NCBI RefSeq assembly: GCF_001662485.1
Contig: NZ_JMTM01000053.1
Coordinates: 62,001 to 126,000, forward strand
From: Flavobacterium succinicans
GTDB lineage: Bacteria > Bacteroidota > Bacteroidia > Flavobacteriales > Flavobacteriaceae
DNA: 64,000 nt
Direction of reading: 5' to 3'
Below, piece after piece: positions 44,420-53,155 of the stretch (positions within the stretch are counted from its first letter, which is position 1; every line of letters begins with the position of its first letter). Below the pieces are notes generated by a model that did not search any database, was not told where the DNA came from, and saw only the letters and a program-made list of their open reading frames with translations. The position numbers and the translations under genes were made by a program.

Positions 44420-46111
44420 ATGCGTTGGACACTCAAACCCAAATCCGAAGAAGAAAAAATAAATGAATTAGCGACTGCCTTACAAGTTTCTGGAACGATT
44501 GCCTCATTATTACTGCAAAGAGGCATCTCTTCATTTGAGGAAGCCCGACAATTTTTTCGCCCCTCTTTAAACGATTTACATGACCCGTATTTGATGAAAG
44601 ATATGGAAAAAGCGGTGGAAAGACTTGAAAAAGCCATAGCAAACGAGGAAAATATTTTGGTTTTTGGGGATTACGATGTGGATGGAACAACAGCAGTTTC
44701 CTTAGTTTCTGGTTATTTGAAAAGTTTTTACCCCAATGTTGCCACGTACATTCCGGACCGTTATGATGAAGGCTATGGCGTGTCGTTTAAAGGAATTGAT
44801 TTTGCCGATGACAACGGTTTTTCGCTAATTATAGCGCTAGATTGTGGGATAAAATCTATAGATCACGTGGCGTATGCCAAAGAAAAGAATATCGATTTTA
44901 TTATTGGCGATCACCACCGTCCTGGAGAGCAATTACCTGATGCTGTAGCGATTTTGGACCCGAAACGAGAAGATTGCGACTACCCGTATGACGAATTGTG
45001 TGGCTGTGGCATTGGCTTTAAACTCATTCAAGCGCTGGCGGCTAACCGTAACCAAACCCTAGAGGATTTGATTCCGTATCTGGATTTGGTTGCAACAGCT
45101 ATTGCTGCTGATATTGTTCCGATGACTGGAGAGAATAGGGTTTTGGCGCATTTTGGTTTGCAAGTAATTAATAGTGACCCTCGTCCTGGAATTAAGGCGA
45201 TGACACATCAACTCAAGAAAAAAACGCTCGATATTACGGATGTGGTTTTTATTATTGCGCCGAGAATCAACGCGGCGGGTCGCATCAAACACGGGAATCA
45301 TGCCGTGGAATTGTTGACCGAATTTGATTTTGAACAAGCCCAGCAATTTGCCTTTGAAATTGAAGCCTATAATGCTGAACGCAAAGATTTGGACCAACAA
45401 ATTACGAAAGAAGCGCTGACGCAAATTGAAGAAAATGGCGAACAAAACCGTTTTACTTCGGTAGTTTTTCAGGAAACTTGGCACAAAGGCGTGATTGGAA
45501 TTGTCGCTTCTCGATTGATAGAAACCTATTATCGCCCTACCTTGGTGTTTACCAAAAGTGGCGATAAATATGCCGCATCTGCCCGTTCGGTAAAAGGATT
45601 TGATGTGTACAATGCACTTGAAGCTTGTGCAGAACATCTGGAACAATTTGGAGGCCACATGTATGCTGCAGGAATGACTTTAAAGCCTGAAAATTATGCC
45701 GCTTTTAAGGAAGCCTTTGAAAGAGTCGTTCAAGAAACCATTGCCCCCGAATTACTACAACCCGAACTTTCTATCGATGCTGTTGTCCGTTTTGAAGAAA
45801 TTACCCCTAAATTTACACGCATTTTGAAACAATTTGAGCCTTGTGGTCCTCAAAATATGACGCCCGTTTTTGTTTCCAACAATGTCTTTGATACAGGCTA
45901 TGGAAAACCTATGGGAAAAGAAGAAGAACATCTGAAACTATTTGTGCGTCAAAATAATTCGGAGGGAATTCCAGCAATTGGTTTTGGATTAGGGAAAAAA
46001 TATGAAATAGTAAAAAACAAACAACCGTTTGAGGCAGCTTATTGTATAGACGAAAACGAATGGAACGACAAAATAGAACTACAATTGAGACTAAAAGACA
46101 TAAAGAACTAA
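44420..46111 (+). CDS. recJ: Single-stranded-DNA-specific exonuclease RecJ
   Basis: A 563-residue 5'-3' ssDNA exonuclease of the DHH family. Metal-binding motifs GDYDVDG (about 83-89), DHH (164-166 in IGDHHRPG), LDCGIKS and DLVATAIAADIVPM are in order; GHMYAAGMTL is the DHHA1 signature. It acts in recombinational and mismatch repair. The MFS gene starts 1 bp after its stop. Confidence 0.95.
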   Translation: MRWTLKPKSEEEKINELATALQVSGTIASLLLQRGISSFEEARQFFRPSLNDLHDPYLMKDMEKAVERLEKAIANEENILVFGDYDVDGTTAVSLVSGYLKSFYPNVATYIPDRYDEGYGVSFKGIDFADDNGFSLIIALDCGIKSIDHVAYAKEKNIDFIIGDHHRPGEQLPDAVAILDPKREDCDYPYDELCGCGIGFKLIQALAANRNQTLEDLIPYLDLVATAIAADIVPMTGENRVLAHFGLQVINSDPRPGIKAMTHQLKKKTLDITDVVFIIAPRINAAGRIKHGNHAVELLTEFDFEQAQQFAFEIEAYNAERKDLDQQITKEALTQIEENGEQNRFTSVVFQETWHKGVIGIVASRLIETYYRPTLVFTKSGDKYAASARSVKGFDVYNALEACAEHLEQFGGHMYAAGMTLKPENYAAFKEAFERVVQETIAPELLQPELSIDAVVRFEEITPKFTRILKQFEPCGPQNMTPVFVSNNVFDTGYGKPMGKEEEHLKLFVRQNNSEGIPAIGFGLGKKYEIVKNKQPFEAAYCIDENEWNDKIELQLRLKDIKN

Positions 46112-46112
46112 A

Positions 46113-47381
46113 ATGAAACCAAAAAACGACCCTTATCAAGCCCTTCGCTATAAAGAATTTAATATCTTTTTACTCATCCGATTCGCTATGGTTTTTGCAT
46201 GGTCCATGCAGTTTATCATTATCGAATGGGAAGTATATAGAGTTACCAAAAGTGCTTTATCCTTGGGGATTATTGGGTTGATGGAAATCATACCGGCGGT
46301 TGCCATGGCGCTGTTTGCTGGTCATATCGTGGATCAAAAGGAGAAAAAAGGCATGCTAATCAAATGTATTTTTGGATTTCTTTTTATTAGTTCAGGATTA
46401 TTTTGCTTGACATTTCCCTTCTTTTCAAATCGATTTTCTACAACCACTCTTTTGTATTTAATTTACTTTTTTGTGTTTATGGGAGGCATTGTACGTTCGT
46501 TTTTGGGACCAACCATTTTTTCCCTTTTAGCCTTAATCGTCCCAAAACAAGCCTATTCAAATGCTGCAACTTGGAGCAGCTCTGTTTGGCAAGTAGGATC
46601 GGTAATTGGGCCTGCGGTTGCTGGATTTTCAATTACTTTTATAGGGGTTCATTGGTCTTTAGCCCTTGTCGTTGCCTTTGCTTTTGCCGCTTTATTAGGC
46701 CTAACTTTCATAGATAAGAAACCCATTTTAAATCCAAAAATTGGTGAACCTGTTTTGGATAGTTTGAAAGAAGGCGTAAAATTTGTGTACAACAATAAAA
46801 TGATTCTTGGCGCCTTAACCCTGGACATGACCGCCGTATTATTTGGTGGTGCAGTAGCTTTGTTACCTATTTTTGCTTTAGATATTTTGCAAGTAGGCTC
46901 ACAAGGTTTTGGTGTTCTAAGAGCCGCTCCTGCTGTTGGAGCAATTCTAACCATGCTTTTCACTGCTTATGTTCCAGTAAATAAAAATGCTGGAATGAAA
47001 TTGCTAACCGCTATTTTCTTATTTGGTGTTTGCATCATCATTTTTGGACTTTCTACTATTTTCTGGATTTCATTGTTGGCGTTGTTCTTTAGTGGCGTTG
47101 TGGATGGCATTTCAATGGTGATTCGTTCAACTATTTTACAACTCAAAACTCCCGATCATATGCGAGGCCGAGTAGCTTCGGTAAATTCTATTTTTGTTGG
47201 CTCGTCGAATGAATTGGGTGCTTTTGAAAGTGGTTTAACTGCCAAATTAATGGGAACTGTTCCTGCGGTGGTATTTGGAGGATGTATGACTTTGATGATT
47301 GTACTCGGAATGGGAACCTTTATGCCTTCTTTCCGAAAACTAGATTTACAAAAAGATTTAGAAGAAATCGAAAAGGCATAA
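46113..47381 (+). CDS. MFS transporter (EntS-like exporter)
   Basis: 422 residues with about 12 membrane helices. The first loop has ALFAGHIVDQKEKK, a variant of the MFS A motif, and the second half has VDGISMVIRSTILQLKTPDHMRGRVASVNSIFVG, typical of the EntS-like MFS exporters. The substrate is unknown. Coupled to recJ, it is probably an incidental partner. Confidence 0.88.
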   Translation: MKPKNDPYQALRYKEFNIFLLIRFAMVFAWSMQFIIIEWEVYRVTKSALSLGIIGLMEIIPAVAMALFAGHIVDQKEKKGMLIKCIFGFLFISSGLFCLTFPFFSNRFSTTTLLYLIYFFVFMGGIVRSFLGPTIFSLLALIVPKQAYSNAATWSSSVWQVGSVIGPAVAGFSITFIGVHWSLALVVAFAFAALLGLTFIDKKPILNPKIGEPVLDSLKEGVKFVYNNKMILGALTLDMTAVLFGGAVALLPIFALDILQVGSQGFGVLRAAPAVGAILTMLFTAYVPVNKNAGMKLLTAIFLFGVCIIIFGLSTIFWISLLALFFSGVVDGISMVIRSTILQLKTPDHMRGRVASVNSIFVGSSNELGAFESGLTAKLMGTVPAVVFGGCMTLMIVLGMGTFMPSFRKLDLQKDLEEIEKA

Positions 47382-47390
47382 AACAGAAAA

Positions 47391-48074
47391 CTATTTTTTA
47401 ACTAAATGCCAAATGTCTATTTTTTTTCGAGTACTAAACCCTAAAGATTCGTATACGTGAATGGCACCAACATTTTGATCGGATACATGCAAAAAAGGAA
47501 TTTTATTTTGATCAAAAATCGCGTTGGCAGTGTGTGTTACTAACTGTTTTGCATAGCCTTTTCCTGTGTGCTCTGGATGCGTAATTACAGCACTGACTTC
47601 TATAAAATCGTTCATTTGCATGCGCTCACCCGTAACGGCAACTAATTGGCCATCTTTATAAATGCCGTAATAATTACCCATAGCCGCTGTTTGAGGCTTG
47701 AAATATTCCGGATAGACTAATTGTACCAAACCCAACAAATCGTTCAACTTTTCAGGACCTAATTTGATGATAGATTCCGTAATAGGATGTTGTATCCTTG
47801 AAGAAACAATCATTTGTCGACAAAGTAACGCACCTTTATTCTCTATACTTGACGGGACTTCAGGTAAGTTACCAAAAATGTAAAAAGAAGAAGCCATTTG
47901 GGCATACTGCTCTAAAATAGAAGCTGCATTTTCAAAAGAAGAAAAGTCCCCAAAAGGACAATAGTCAGGAAGATAAAAATGCCCATTTTGAAAATCTAAT
48001 CCATACTGACTATGGCATTCTTTGACGGAATTCCCAACAGGATAATCTAATCTATTATAATCTATTGGCTCCAT
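47391..48074 (-). CDS. GNAT-family acetyltransferase
   Basis: 227 residues. The C-terminal half (about 120-227) holds the acetyl-CoA loop HPEHTGKGYAKQLV and the strand/helix ending IHVYESLGFSTRKKIDIWHL, which define the GNAT fold. The N-terminal half is not recognised and may specify the substrate. It follows lpxH by 11 bp on the same strand. Confidence 0.85.
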   Translation of the reverse strand: MEPIDYNRLDYPVGNSVKECHSQYGLDFQNGHFYLPDYCPFGDFSSFENAASILEQYAQMASSFYIFGNLPEVPSSIENKGALLCRQMIVSSRIQHPITESIIKLGPEKLNDLLGLVQLVYPEYFKPQTAAMGNYYGIYKDGQLVAVTGERMQMNDFIEVSAVITHPEHTGKGYAKQLVTHTANAIFDQNKIPFLHVSDQNVGAIHVYESLGFSTRKKIDIWHLVKK

Positions 48075-48085
48075 ATCCCTTAATT

Positions 48086-48838
48086 TTAGTTGAATGTTTT
48101 GATTTCAAAAGTATCTCCATCAAAAACACCATAGGTGAAATAAGTAATCCAATCACCTAGATTGACATATTCAGCGTTTTCACCAACGGTATATTTCATG
48201 GGCAAATGGCGGTGTCCAAAAACCAAATAATTGTAATGCTTGGTTTCTAGTTTTCGTTTGGCATATTGAATTAACCATTCGTTGTCTTCGCCTAAAAAAG
48301 TAACATCTTCGGCTCCAGAAATTAATTTATTTTTTACCGAAAGATATTGCGCTAGTCCAACGCCTAGATCAGGATGCAACCAACGAAACATCCATTTAGA
48401 GAACGGATTGGTAAACACTTTTTTCATGCGTTTGTATCCCAGATCCCCAGGTCCTTTTCCATCTCCGTGCCCTACCAAAAAGGTTTTTCCATGAAAAGTG
48501 TATTCTTGATTGTCGTGAAAAACGGGAATATTCAGTTCTTTTTCAAAATAATCGTTCATCCATAAATCATGGTTTCCAACGAAAAAATAAATTGGAATAC
48601 CACTATCGCGAATCTCGGCCAATTTACCTAAAATGCGGACAAATCCTTTGGGTACCACGGTTTTGTATTCAAACCAAAAATCGAATAAATCACCCAATAA
48701 AAAAATAGCTTCGGCATCTTTCTTTACTTCGTCTAGCCAAGCTACAAATTTCTGTTCTCTTGGAAAACTCAACTCAGGGGTAGGCGCACCAAAATGCTGA
48801 TCAGAAGCGAAATATATTTTTTTAGAAATTGAAGTCAT
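48086..48838 (-). CDS. lpxH: UDP-2,3-diacylglucosamine diphosphatase
   Basis: A 250-residue calcineurin-like metallophosphatase. Metal ligands: D13-x-H15 in FASDQHFG, GDLFDFW, GNHD, HGDG and the late GHRH (FGHRHLP). The DLFDFWFEYK block favours LpxH over other phosphoesterases. It releases lipid X from UDP-2,3-diacyl-GlcN in lipid A synthesis, so the outer membrane should carry lipid A. It is followed by the GNAT gene. Confidence 0.9.
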   Translation of the reverse strand: MTSISKKIYFASDQHFGAPTPELSFPREQKFVAWLDEVKKDAEAIFLLGDLFDFWFEYKTVVPKGFVRILGKLAEIRDSGIPIYFFVGNHDLWMNDYFEKELNIPVFHDNQEYTFHGKTFLVGHGDGKGPGDLGYKRMKKVFTNPFSKWMFRWLHPDLGVGLAQYLSVKNKLISGAEDVTFLGEDNEWLIQYAKRKLETKHYNYLVFGHRHLPMKYTVGENAEYVNLGDWITYFTYGVFDGDTFEIKTFN

Positions 48839-48898
48839 GCAATTTAATTTGGAATTTGGTCCAGAAACTTTGGGATGAAACTTGAAAGGTATCTATTT

Positions 48899-49351
48899 CT
48901 ATACATTATCACTAGCAAACCATTCTGCGAAAGAAGATTCGGTTTCTTGCAATTTTAAAGAAAATAGGTTAATTCCTTCTGGCAAACGGCTTTTGATTCT
49001 TTCAGCAAAATCAACAATCATATTCTCGCTAGTAGGCTGATAATCAACCAAAATCACATGATGTCCGCGGTCTTTTAATTCTTTGGCCAATTCAACATGA
49101 GGAGTGGTTTGGTTGAAAACGGTAGCGTGGTCAAATTGATCGACTACTTCTTCTTTAACGATTTTTTTCAAATCGGTAAAATCAATCACCATTCCAAGTT
49201 TTACGTTCGATCGATCGGTTATTGGAGAGCCAATTACGGTTACTGATAACTTGTAGCTGTGTCCATGTACATTTTTGCATTTCCCATCATAACCATACAA
49301 CGCATGACCGGTTTCGAAACTAAATTTTTTGGTGATTCTGATATTACTCAT
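48899..49351 (-). CDS. queD: 6-carboxytetrahydropterin synthase (QueD)
   Basis: A 150-residue T-fold enzyme. Zinc ligands H16, H29 and H31 (NVHGHSYKL), catalytic C25, and the late glutamate in PTSENM are in place. It makes 6-carboxytetrahydropterin from dihydroneopterin triphosphate, the second step of queuosine tRNA modification. Its neighbours on the strand are a small membrane protein and an enoyl-CoA hydratase; no other que gene is in the window. Confidence 0.93.
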   Translation of the reverse strand: MSNIRITKKFSFETGHALYGYDGKCKNVHGHSYKLSVTVIGSPITDRSNVKLGMVIDFTDLKKIVKEEVVDQFDHATVFNQTTPHVELAKELKDRGHHVILVDYQPTSENMIVDFAERIKSRLPEGINLFSLKLQETESSFAEWFASDNV

Positions 49352-49385
49352 CTGTATTGAATTTGAGGGGCAAATTTAAGGAATA

Positions 49386-49559
49386 TTAACGGTTTTCGTC
49401 TCTTTTTTTTGCTCGGTAATACATCCAATACGCAAATCCAACCAAAACCACGAAAGGCAAATACGAGCCAATTACCACTCCTATTTCGTAACTTTTGTCT
49501 GGCGCTTGGGCTATTTTTTGAGCCACATCTGGTTTTTGAATCAAAGAAAATGGTGTCAT
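49386..49559 (-). CDS. 57-residue single-helix membrane protein
   Basis: A short frame from the ATG at 49559 to TAA at 49386. It reads MTPFSLIQKPDVAQKIAQA at the start, then a membrane helix (about 25-47: EIGVVIGSYLPFVVLVGFAY) and a basic tail YYRAKKRDENR, giving Nout-Cin topology. Start is 5 bp after the enoyl-CoA hydratase stop and the stop is 34 bp before queD, so it fits an operon. Longer overlapping frames exist on the same strand but have no such character. I do not recognise a family. Confidence 0.65.
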   Translation of the reverse strand: MTPFSLIQKPDVAQKIAQAPDKSYEIGVVIGSYLPFVVLVGFAYWMYYRAKKRDENR

Positions 49560-49564
49560 TATAG

Positions 49565-50332
49565 TTATTTTTTAAATTGAAGTAAAGCGTTTTTGGTAAA
49601 ATCAGAAAGTACCAATTGTCCCGAAATTGCGGCACGTTCTAGCAATAATGCTGCCCAATGATCGGTGCCTTCCCAAAATACTTTCTTGATTTCGAGTAAG
49701 GCTTGCGGATTGTAGCCAGCTAGTTGTGTAGCCATTTGGTATACGACTTGATCCAATTCTGGAATTGTATCAAAAATAGCGGCATACAAACCTTGTTGTT
49801 GTGCCCACTCAGCCGATTTCCATTCTTGAGCCGTCAAGGTCATTTGGGACATCGCCATTTTTCCGATTTTACGGCTTACCGCAGGCTCAATCACAAAAGG
49901 ACCAATTCCGATGGCGAGTTCTGATAATTTGATACTTGCCTGACGAGTAGCCAAGGTGTAATCACAAGCCGCGGCAATGCCTACGCCTCCCCCAATGGCT
50001 TTGCCATGAATGCGACCAACAATGACTTTGGGACAAGTGCGCATCGCATTGATTAGATGGGCGAAACCAGAAAAAAAAGTAGTTCCTTCAGCTTCAGTAT
50101 TCACCGCCAAAAGCTCATCAAATGAGGCACCTGCGCAGAAAACCCCCGTTCCTTCGCTCTGAAGCACCACCACCTGAACGGCATCATTAGTACTTACCTC
50201 CTGAATCGCATTCGTGAGTTGTTGCAAGAGTACTTTAGGAAAAGAATTGCTGGCGGGGTGACCAAAGGTAAGTGTTGCAATACCGTTGGTAATCGTTGTG
50301 GTAAGTGTACCTGAGGCAATCATTTGTGACAT
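49565..50332 (-). CDS. Enoyl-CoA hydratase/isomerase family protein
   Basis: A 255-residue crotonase-fold protein. The oxyanion-hole segments are GVFCAGASFDELL and GKAIGGGVGIAAACDYTLA; the trimer core ends in LLERAAIS. Catalytic glutamates at the usual hydratase positions are not clear, so it could be an isomerase or another crotonase. No other beta-oxidation genes are nearby, so the pathway is not indicated by context. Confidence 0.88.
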   Translation of the reverse strand: MSQMIASGTLTTTITNGIATLTFGHPASNSFPKVLLQQLTNAIQEVSTNDAVQVVVLQSEGTGVFCAGASFDELLAVNTEAEGTTFFSGFAHLINAMRTCPKVIVGRIHGKAIGGGVGIAAACDYTLATRQASIKLSELAIGIGPFVIEPAVSRKIGKMAMSQMTLTAQEWKSAEWAQQQGLYAAIFDTIPELDQVVYQMATQLAGYNPQALLEIKKVFWEGTDHWAALLLERAAISGQLVLSDFTKNALLQFKK

Positions 50333-50415
50333 GCTTTTTATTTTAGCGTAAAGTTAAAATTATTTCAACAAACCACTTCTTTTTTTGAAGGGAAAGCATT
50401 TTTGTACGACATAAA

Positions 50416-50448
50416 TTTGTGTATTGAGTAATTAAAATACTATATTTG
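50416..50448 (+). promoter_or_regulatory. tRNA-Ala promoter
   Basis: TTTG (50416-50419), 21 bp, TATATTTG (50441-50448), then the tRNA 12 bp further on. It fits the Bacteroidota promoter in both boxes and spacing. Confidence 0.7.
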
Positions 50449-50460
50449 CGCCATAGTCAT

Positions 50461-50534
50461 GGGGATGTAGCTCAGTTGGCTAGAGTGCTTGACTGGCAGT
50501 CAAGAGGTCGTGGGTTCGAGCCCCATCTTCTCCA
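50461..50534 (+). tRNA. tRNA-Ala (anticodon GGC)
   Basis: A complete 74-nt cloverleaf. Anticodon loop CTGGCAG between CTTGA and TCAAG gives anticodon GGC (Ala, GCC/GCU). The alanine identity pair G3-U70 is present and the discriminator base is A. The T-arm is GTGGG/CCCAT with TTCGAGC. The acceptor stem has a U6-U67 mismatch. CCA is not encoded. The last 14 bases form attL of an integrated element, and the same bases reappear at 59339-59352. Confidence 0.9.
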
Positions 50535-50535
50535 C
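50522..50535 (+). mobile_element. attL of the tRNA-Ala element
   Basis: CCCATCTTCTCCAC at the tRNA 3' end, exact copy at 59339-59352. Since the mismatch and all 14 bases are the same on both sides, integration has left the tRNA sequence unchanged. Confidence 0.85.
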
Positions 50536-50540
50536 TTATA

Positions 50541-50583
50541 AAAACCGTAATTGCTTGTAAAATAAGCGTTTACGGTTTTTTGT
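50541..50583 (+). terminator. Terminator downstream of the tRNA, provided by the element
   Basis: AAAACCGTAA (50541-50550) pairs with TTACGGTTTT (50570-50579), and inner GCTT/AAGC adds to the stem; a T run follows. It lies just inside attL, so the element replaces the tRNA's own terminator. Confidence 0.85.
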
Positions 50584-50593
50584 TTTTGATATT

Positions 50594-50611
50594 TGTACGA
50601 TTTATGTACGG
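50594..50611. promoter_or_regulatory. Left arm-type recombinase sites
   Basis: TGTACG (50594-50599) and TGTACGG (50605-50611), 11 bp apart, about 60 bp inside attL. The same pair with the same spacing is at the right end (59181-59198). Confidence 0.5.
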
Positions 50612-50719
50612 TCAAAAAAAATAGCCTACTATCTAGACTATTTTAGTTGAAAAAAAATATTGTTTTTTAGGATTCATTTCGTGCATTTCGTGCATTTGAA
50701 AAAAGTTGATTAATCAAAA

Positions 50720-51307
50720 TTACATCATTAAAAGTATTTCTTCCATGTTGGGCGGACAACTCTCGATTAAATCTATTTTCTTTTTTACTCTTAAATATCG
50801 TTTTGTTGGTTTACCCTTATAATGCGTTTTAAAATATTTTTTATACCGTTCTTGGTAAATTTCATCAGGATTAAAAATATAATCAAATACCTTTCCCAAA
50901 TATCTGAATTTTTTACTCTCAATTTGTTTTGAATACATCAAATTTTGAAAAGCGGTTCGATGCAAAAAGTAACCGCATTGTAAATGTAATTTTCTGCATT
51001 GTTGTTTTGTACTCGGACAAACAAAATACATAACCTCTCCTTTGCCTAAATTAGAGGGTTTACTAATAATCTCAACTTTATAATTTTTAGGCTCTCCATT
51101 TACAGAATAATCTAAAATCATAAAAGCTTTGAAATCACTCTTTGTTATCGTTATCCTAATATTAGAATGAGGTGTTCCGTTTCTGCTCCAACTAATTGTA
51201 CCCGACTTAGTGCCGTTATTAGTTAAGTAATCCCAATCTTTTAGTTTTTTTATCGATAAATACAAACAGTCTTCAACTGTTGTTGGATAATTGCCATATC
51301 GTCCCAT
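50720..51307 (-). CDS. Element protein of unknown function with cysteine pairs
   Basis: 195 residues. It starts GRYGNYPTTVEDCLYLSI and has a central beta-rich half (TISWSRNGTPHSNIRITI, YKVEIISKP). CPSTKQQCRKLHLQCGYFLHR (written in two parts: CPSTKQQC at about 98-105 and CGYFLH at about 112-117) suggests a small metal-binding knuckle. A basic C-terminal stretch (KPTKRYLRVKKKI) may contact nucleic acid. I have a vague memory of similar genes in Bacteroidota mobile elements, but no named function. It is the last gene of the element, nearest attL. Confidence 0.6.
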   Translation of the reverse strand: MGRYGNYPTTVEDCLYLSIKKLKDWDYLTNNGTKSGTISWSRNGTPHSNIRITITKSDFKAFMILDYSVNGEPKNYKVEIISKPSNLGKGEVMYFVCPSTKQQCRKLHLQCGYFLHRTAFQNLMYSKQIESKKFRYLGKVFDYIFNPDEIYQERYKKYFKTHYKGKPTKRYLRVKKKIDLIESCPPNMEEILLMM

Positions 51308-51347
51308 AGTAAATAACCTAAATTATTAAGGAATAAAAAACTATTTA

Positions 51348-51980
51348 TTACCAGTTATCTTTTGAAATTGTGCTTACAGTTTTTTGGATTGATAACATAA
51401 AATCTTTTTCATAATTTACAATATCATCATTAACACCATGTAGATATCCTTTAGAACTTGCTTTAAAAGCATCTCTTTTTTTAGAACCCACAAAACCCAT
51501 TTTCAACAACTTATCCATTCTCGAATTATATTCATCGACAACATTTTGCTCAACTCCATTAAAATTAACGCAATCAAAATTAAATTTATCATTCGGACTA
51601 ACTTCAGATTTCAAATCAGTTAATTTAAAAATGACTCTGTATTTGTTGTCTTTAATATTAATTTCAATCATATGATTAAATTCATAATAATTGTATTCAG
51701 GCATACTCATTGGATAAAGACTTTTTAGTGCATTTTTAGTTTTTACTTCATTTATCCCTTTTATAATTATAGTTCCCGAATCTAAATCATTCATTTGAAT
51801 AACATTCTTTGATGAGTTATAGTTTACAGAAATCCATTTATTTATTACCGAAAACAATTCAGCTTTACTCTTTCCTTGTGCCTCAAAAACCCCTGTAAGA
51901 GTTTTGTTATCTTTTGTAAAATCCTGTGCAAATCCTAAAAAACTTGCAAAAATCATTAATCCTAACAAAGTGTATTTCAT
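51348..51980 (-). CDS. Secreted DUF4468-type protein
   Basis: 210 residues from the ATG at 51980, which starts a signal peptide (MKYTLLGLMIFASFLGFAQ). The mature part has KSKAELFSVINKWISVNYN, DSGTIIIKG, FNHMIEINIKDNKYRVIF, the pattern I know as DUF4468, a Bacteroidota periplasmic family of unknown role with a TBP-like fold. A secreted protein is unusual cargo for a replication module and may be a late passenger. Confidence 0.72.
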   Translation of the reverse strand: MKYTLLGLMIFASFLGFAQDFTKDNKTLTGVFEAQGKSKAELFSVINKWISVNYNSSKNVIQMNDLDSGTIIIKGINEVKTKNALKSLYPMSMPEYNYYEFNHMIEINIKDNKYRVIFKLTDLKSEVSPNDKFNFDCVNFNGVEQNVVDEYNSRMDKLLKMGFVGSKKRDAFKASSKGYLHGVNDDIVNYEKDFMLSIQKTVSTISKDNW

Positions 51981-52063
51981 AAAATAAAAATTTAAGTTAA
52001 TGTAAATGTAACCCTTTACAGAATCCATAACAATACTGGAATTTAGTGATTTTTACAAAAGCT

Positions 52064-53155
52064 CTACAAATCTTGTAAACTCAAATAATAATCTGCTAAA
52101 TCAAAACCGTTTTCAAAGTCTGTTTGCTCTATCATATCACTAACCGAAATTTTAAACCCTAATGCGTTTAATTCGGTGGCTTTGTCTAACCAGTTGTTAT
52201 ACTCTCCCTTATCAGGAAAGGAAACAATATTTCTTTTTTTGATAGGCTTCAACATTTCAAATTTAAAATTCCCTTTGCTTCCAGTTGCTAACCAAATGTA
52301 ATGCGGTAACAAAATGCTCATTATAATTGCGGTCTTTTCACTCTCTACTATTGCAATAGTTTTTTGATAGTCTTCATTAACTCGATGCAATCCAAACAAG
52401 CATTGACAAAGATTAAAATCAGGCTCTTTGGTGGCTTTGTGTACCCAATTGATATGATTATAAGGTTCTTTTATTCTTTTGCCCGTAAATCTATCATACT
52501 GCATAATTTTTCCAGCGTGTATTTGTTCTTTGTCATCAATTTGCCAAAATACAGTTGACAATAACCAACAAAAATTTGTTCCTGTAATGAAGTAATCTTG
52601 CATTGCCTTAAATACCTCATCTTTTGAAAACCGTTCTTTTAAATACTCGGTCAAATGGTCATTTACTCGATTTTCAAAATACATTTTTTCCAATAATTCG
52701 AAACTGTGAAAACTTGGTGCAACTGGTGGCGGTTGCATTATTTCTTTGACTTCATTTACAAAACATACCTCATCAGTATTAAAGTATTTACTTTCATTAC
52801 TCAAATAGTTAATAGTTGAGTTTTTTAAATACCATTCTGTTATCCAACAATCATTTTTTGACTGCTCCAGTATTTGCGACTTTGGTACAATTGAAATAAC
52901 ACCGTTTAAATCGGTTAATTTAATCGCCTTATCACTAATACTACTTAAACTCAAAAACGCTATTAAATACGCTTTTTTACCCTTTGGCGGTGCTTTGTGA
53001 TAGTTACAGTTTTGCGCCCTATCACATTTACCAAAATCAGTAGTTAAATAATTGTTTGTTTCTGTATCAATGTATAAAACAAAAGTTTTTTTATTACAGT
53101 TAGGACAAACAAACTTCTTACTGCTTTTATCTAATGAATATCTAAACCTTTCCAT
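52064..53155 (-). CDS. Zinc-ribbon and Toprim-like primase protein (DUF6371-type)
   Basis: 363 residues from the ATG at 53155; the preceding D5 gene ends TGATG, so they are translationally coupled. The N-terminus has a zinc ribbon CPNCNKKTF (C17, C20) and later CDRAQNC(NYH). The C-terminal half has Toprim-like features: IAIVESEKTAI (glutamate), a lysine-rich NIVSFPDKGEYNNW (aspartate), ending in GFDLADYYLSL. The layout matches DnaG-type CHC2 plus Toprim, here in a protein close to DUF6371. It probably primes replication of the excised element. Confidence 0.75.
   Translation of the reverse strand: MERFRYSLDKSSKKFVCPNCNKKTFVLYIDTETNNYLTTDFGKCDRAQNCNYHKAPPKGKKAYLIAFLSLSSISDKAIKLTDLNGVISIVPKSQILEQSKNDCWITEWYLKNSTINYLSNESKYFNTDEVCFVNEVKEIMQPPPVAPSFHSFELLEKMYFENRVNDHLTEYLKERFSKDEVFKAMQDYFITGTNFCWLLSTVFWQIDDKEQIHAGKIMQYDRFTGKRIKEPYNHINWVHKATKEPDFNLCQCLFGLHRVNEDYQKTIAIVESEKTAIIMSILLPHYIWLATGSKGNFKFEMLKPIKKRNIVSFPDKGEYNNWLDKATELNALGFKISVSDMIEQTDFENGFDLADYYLSLQDL

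Noticed and set aside
45059..45658. Long open frame antisense to recJ
   Set aside because: Fully inside the conserved recJ coding region on the opposite strand, with no promoter element or recognisable protein.
49348..49635. 95-residue frame overlapping queD and the enoyl-CoA hydratase
   Set aside because: Overlaps both neighbours and has no membrane or domain character; the frame 49386-49559 in another phase fits much better.
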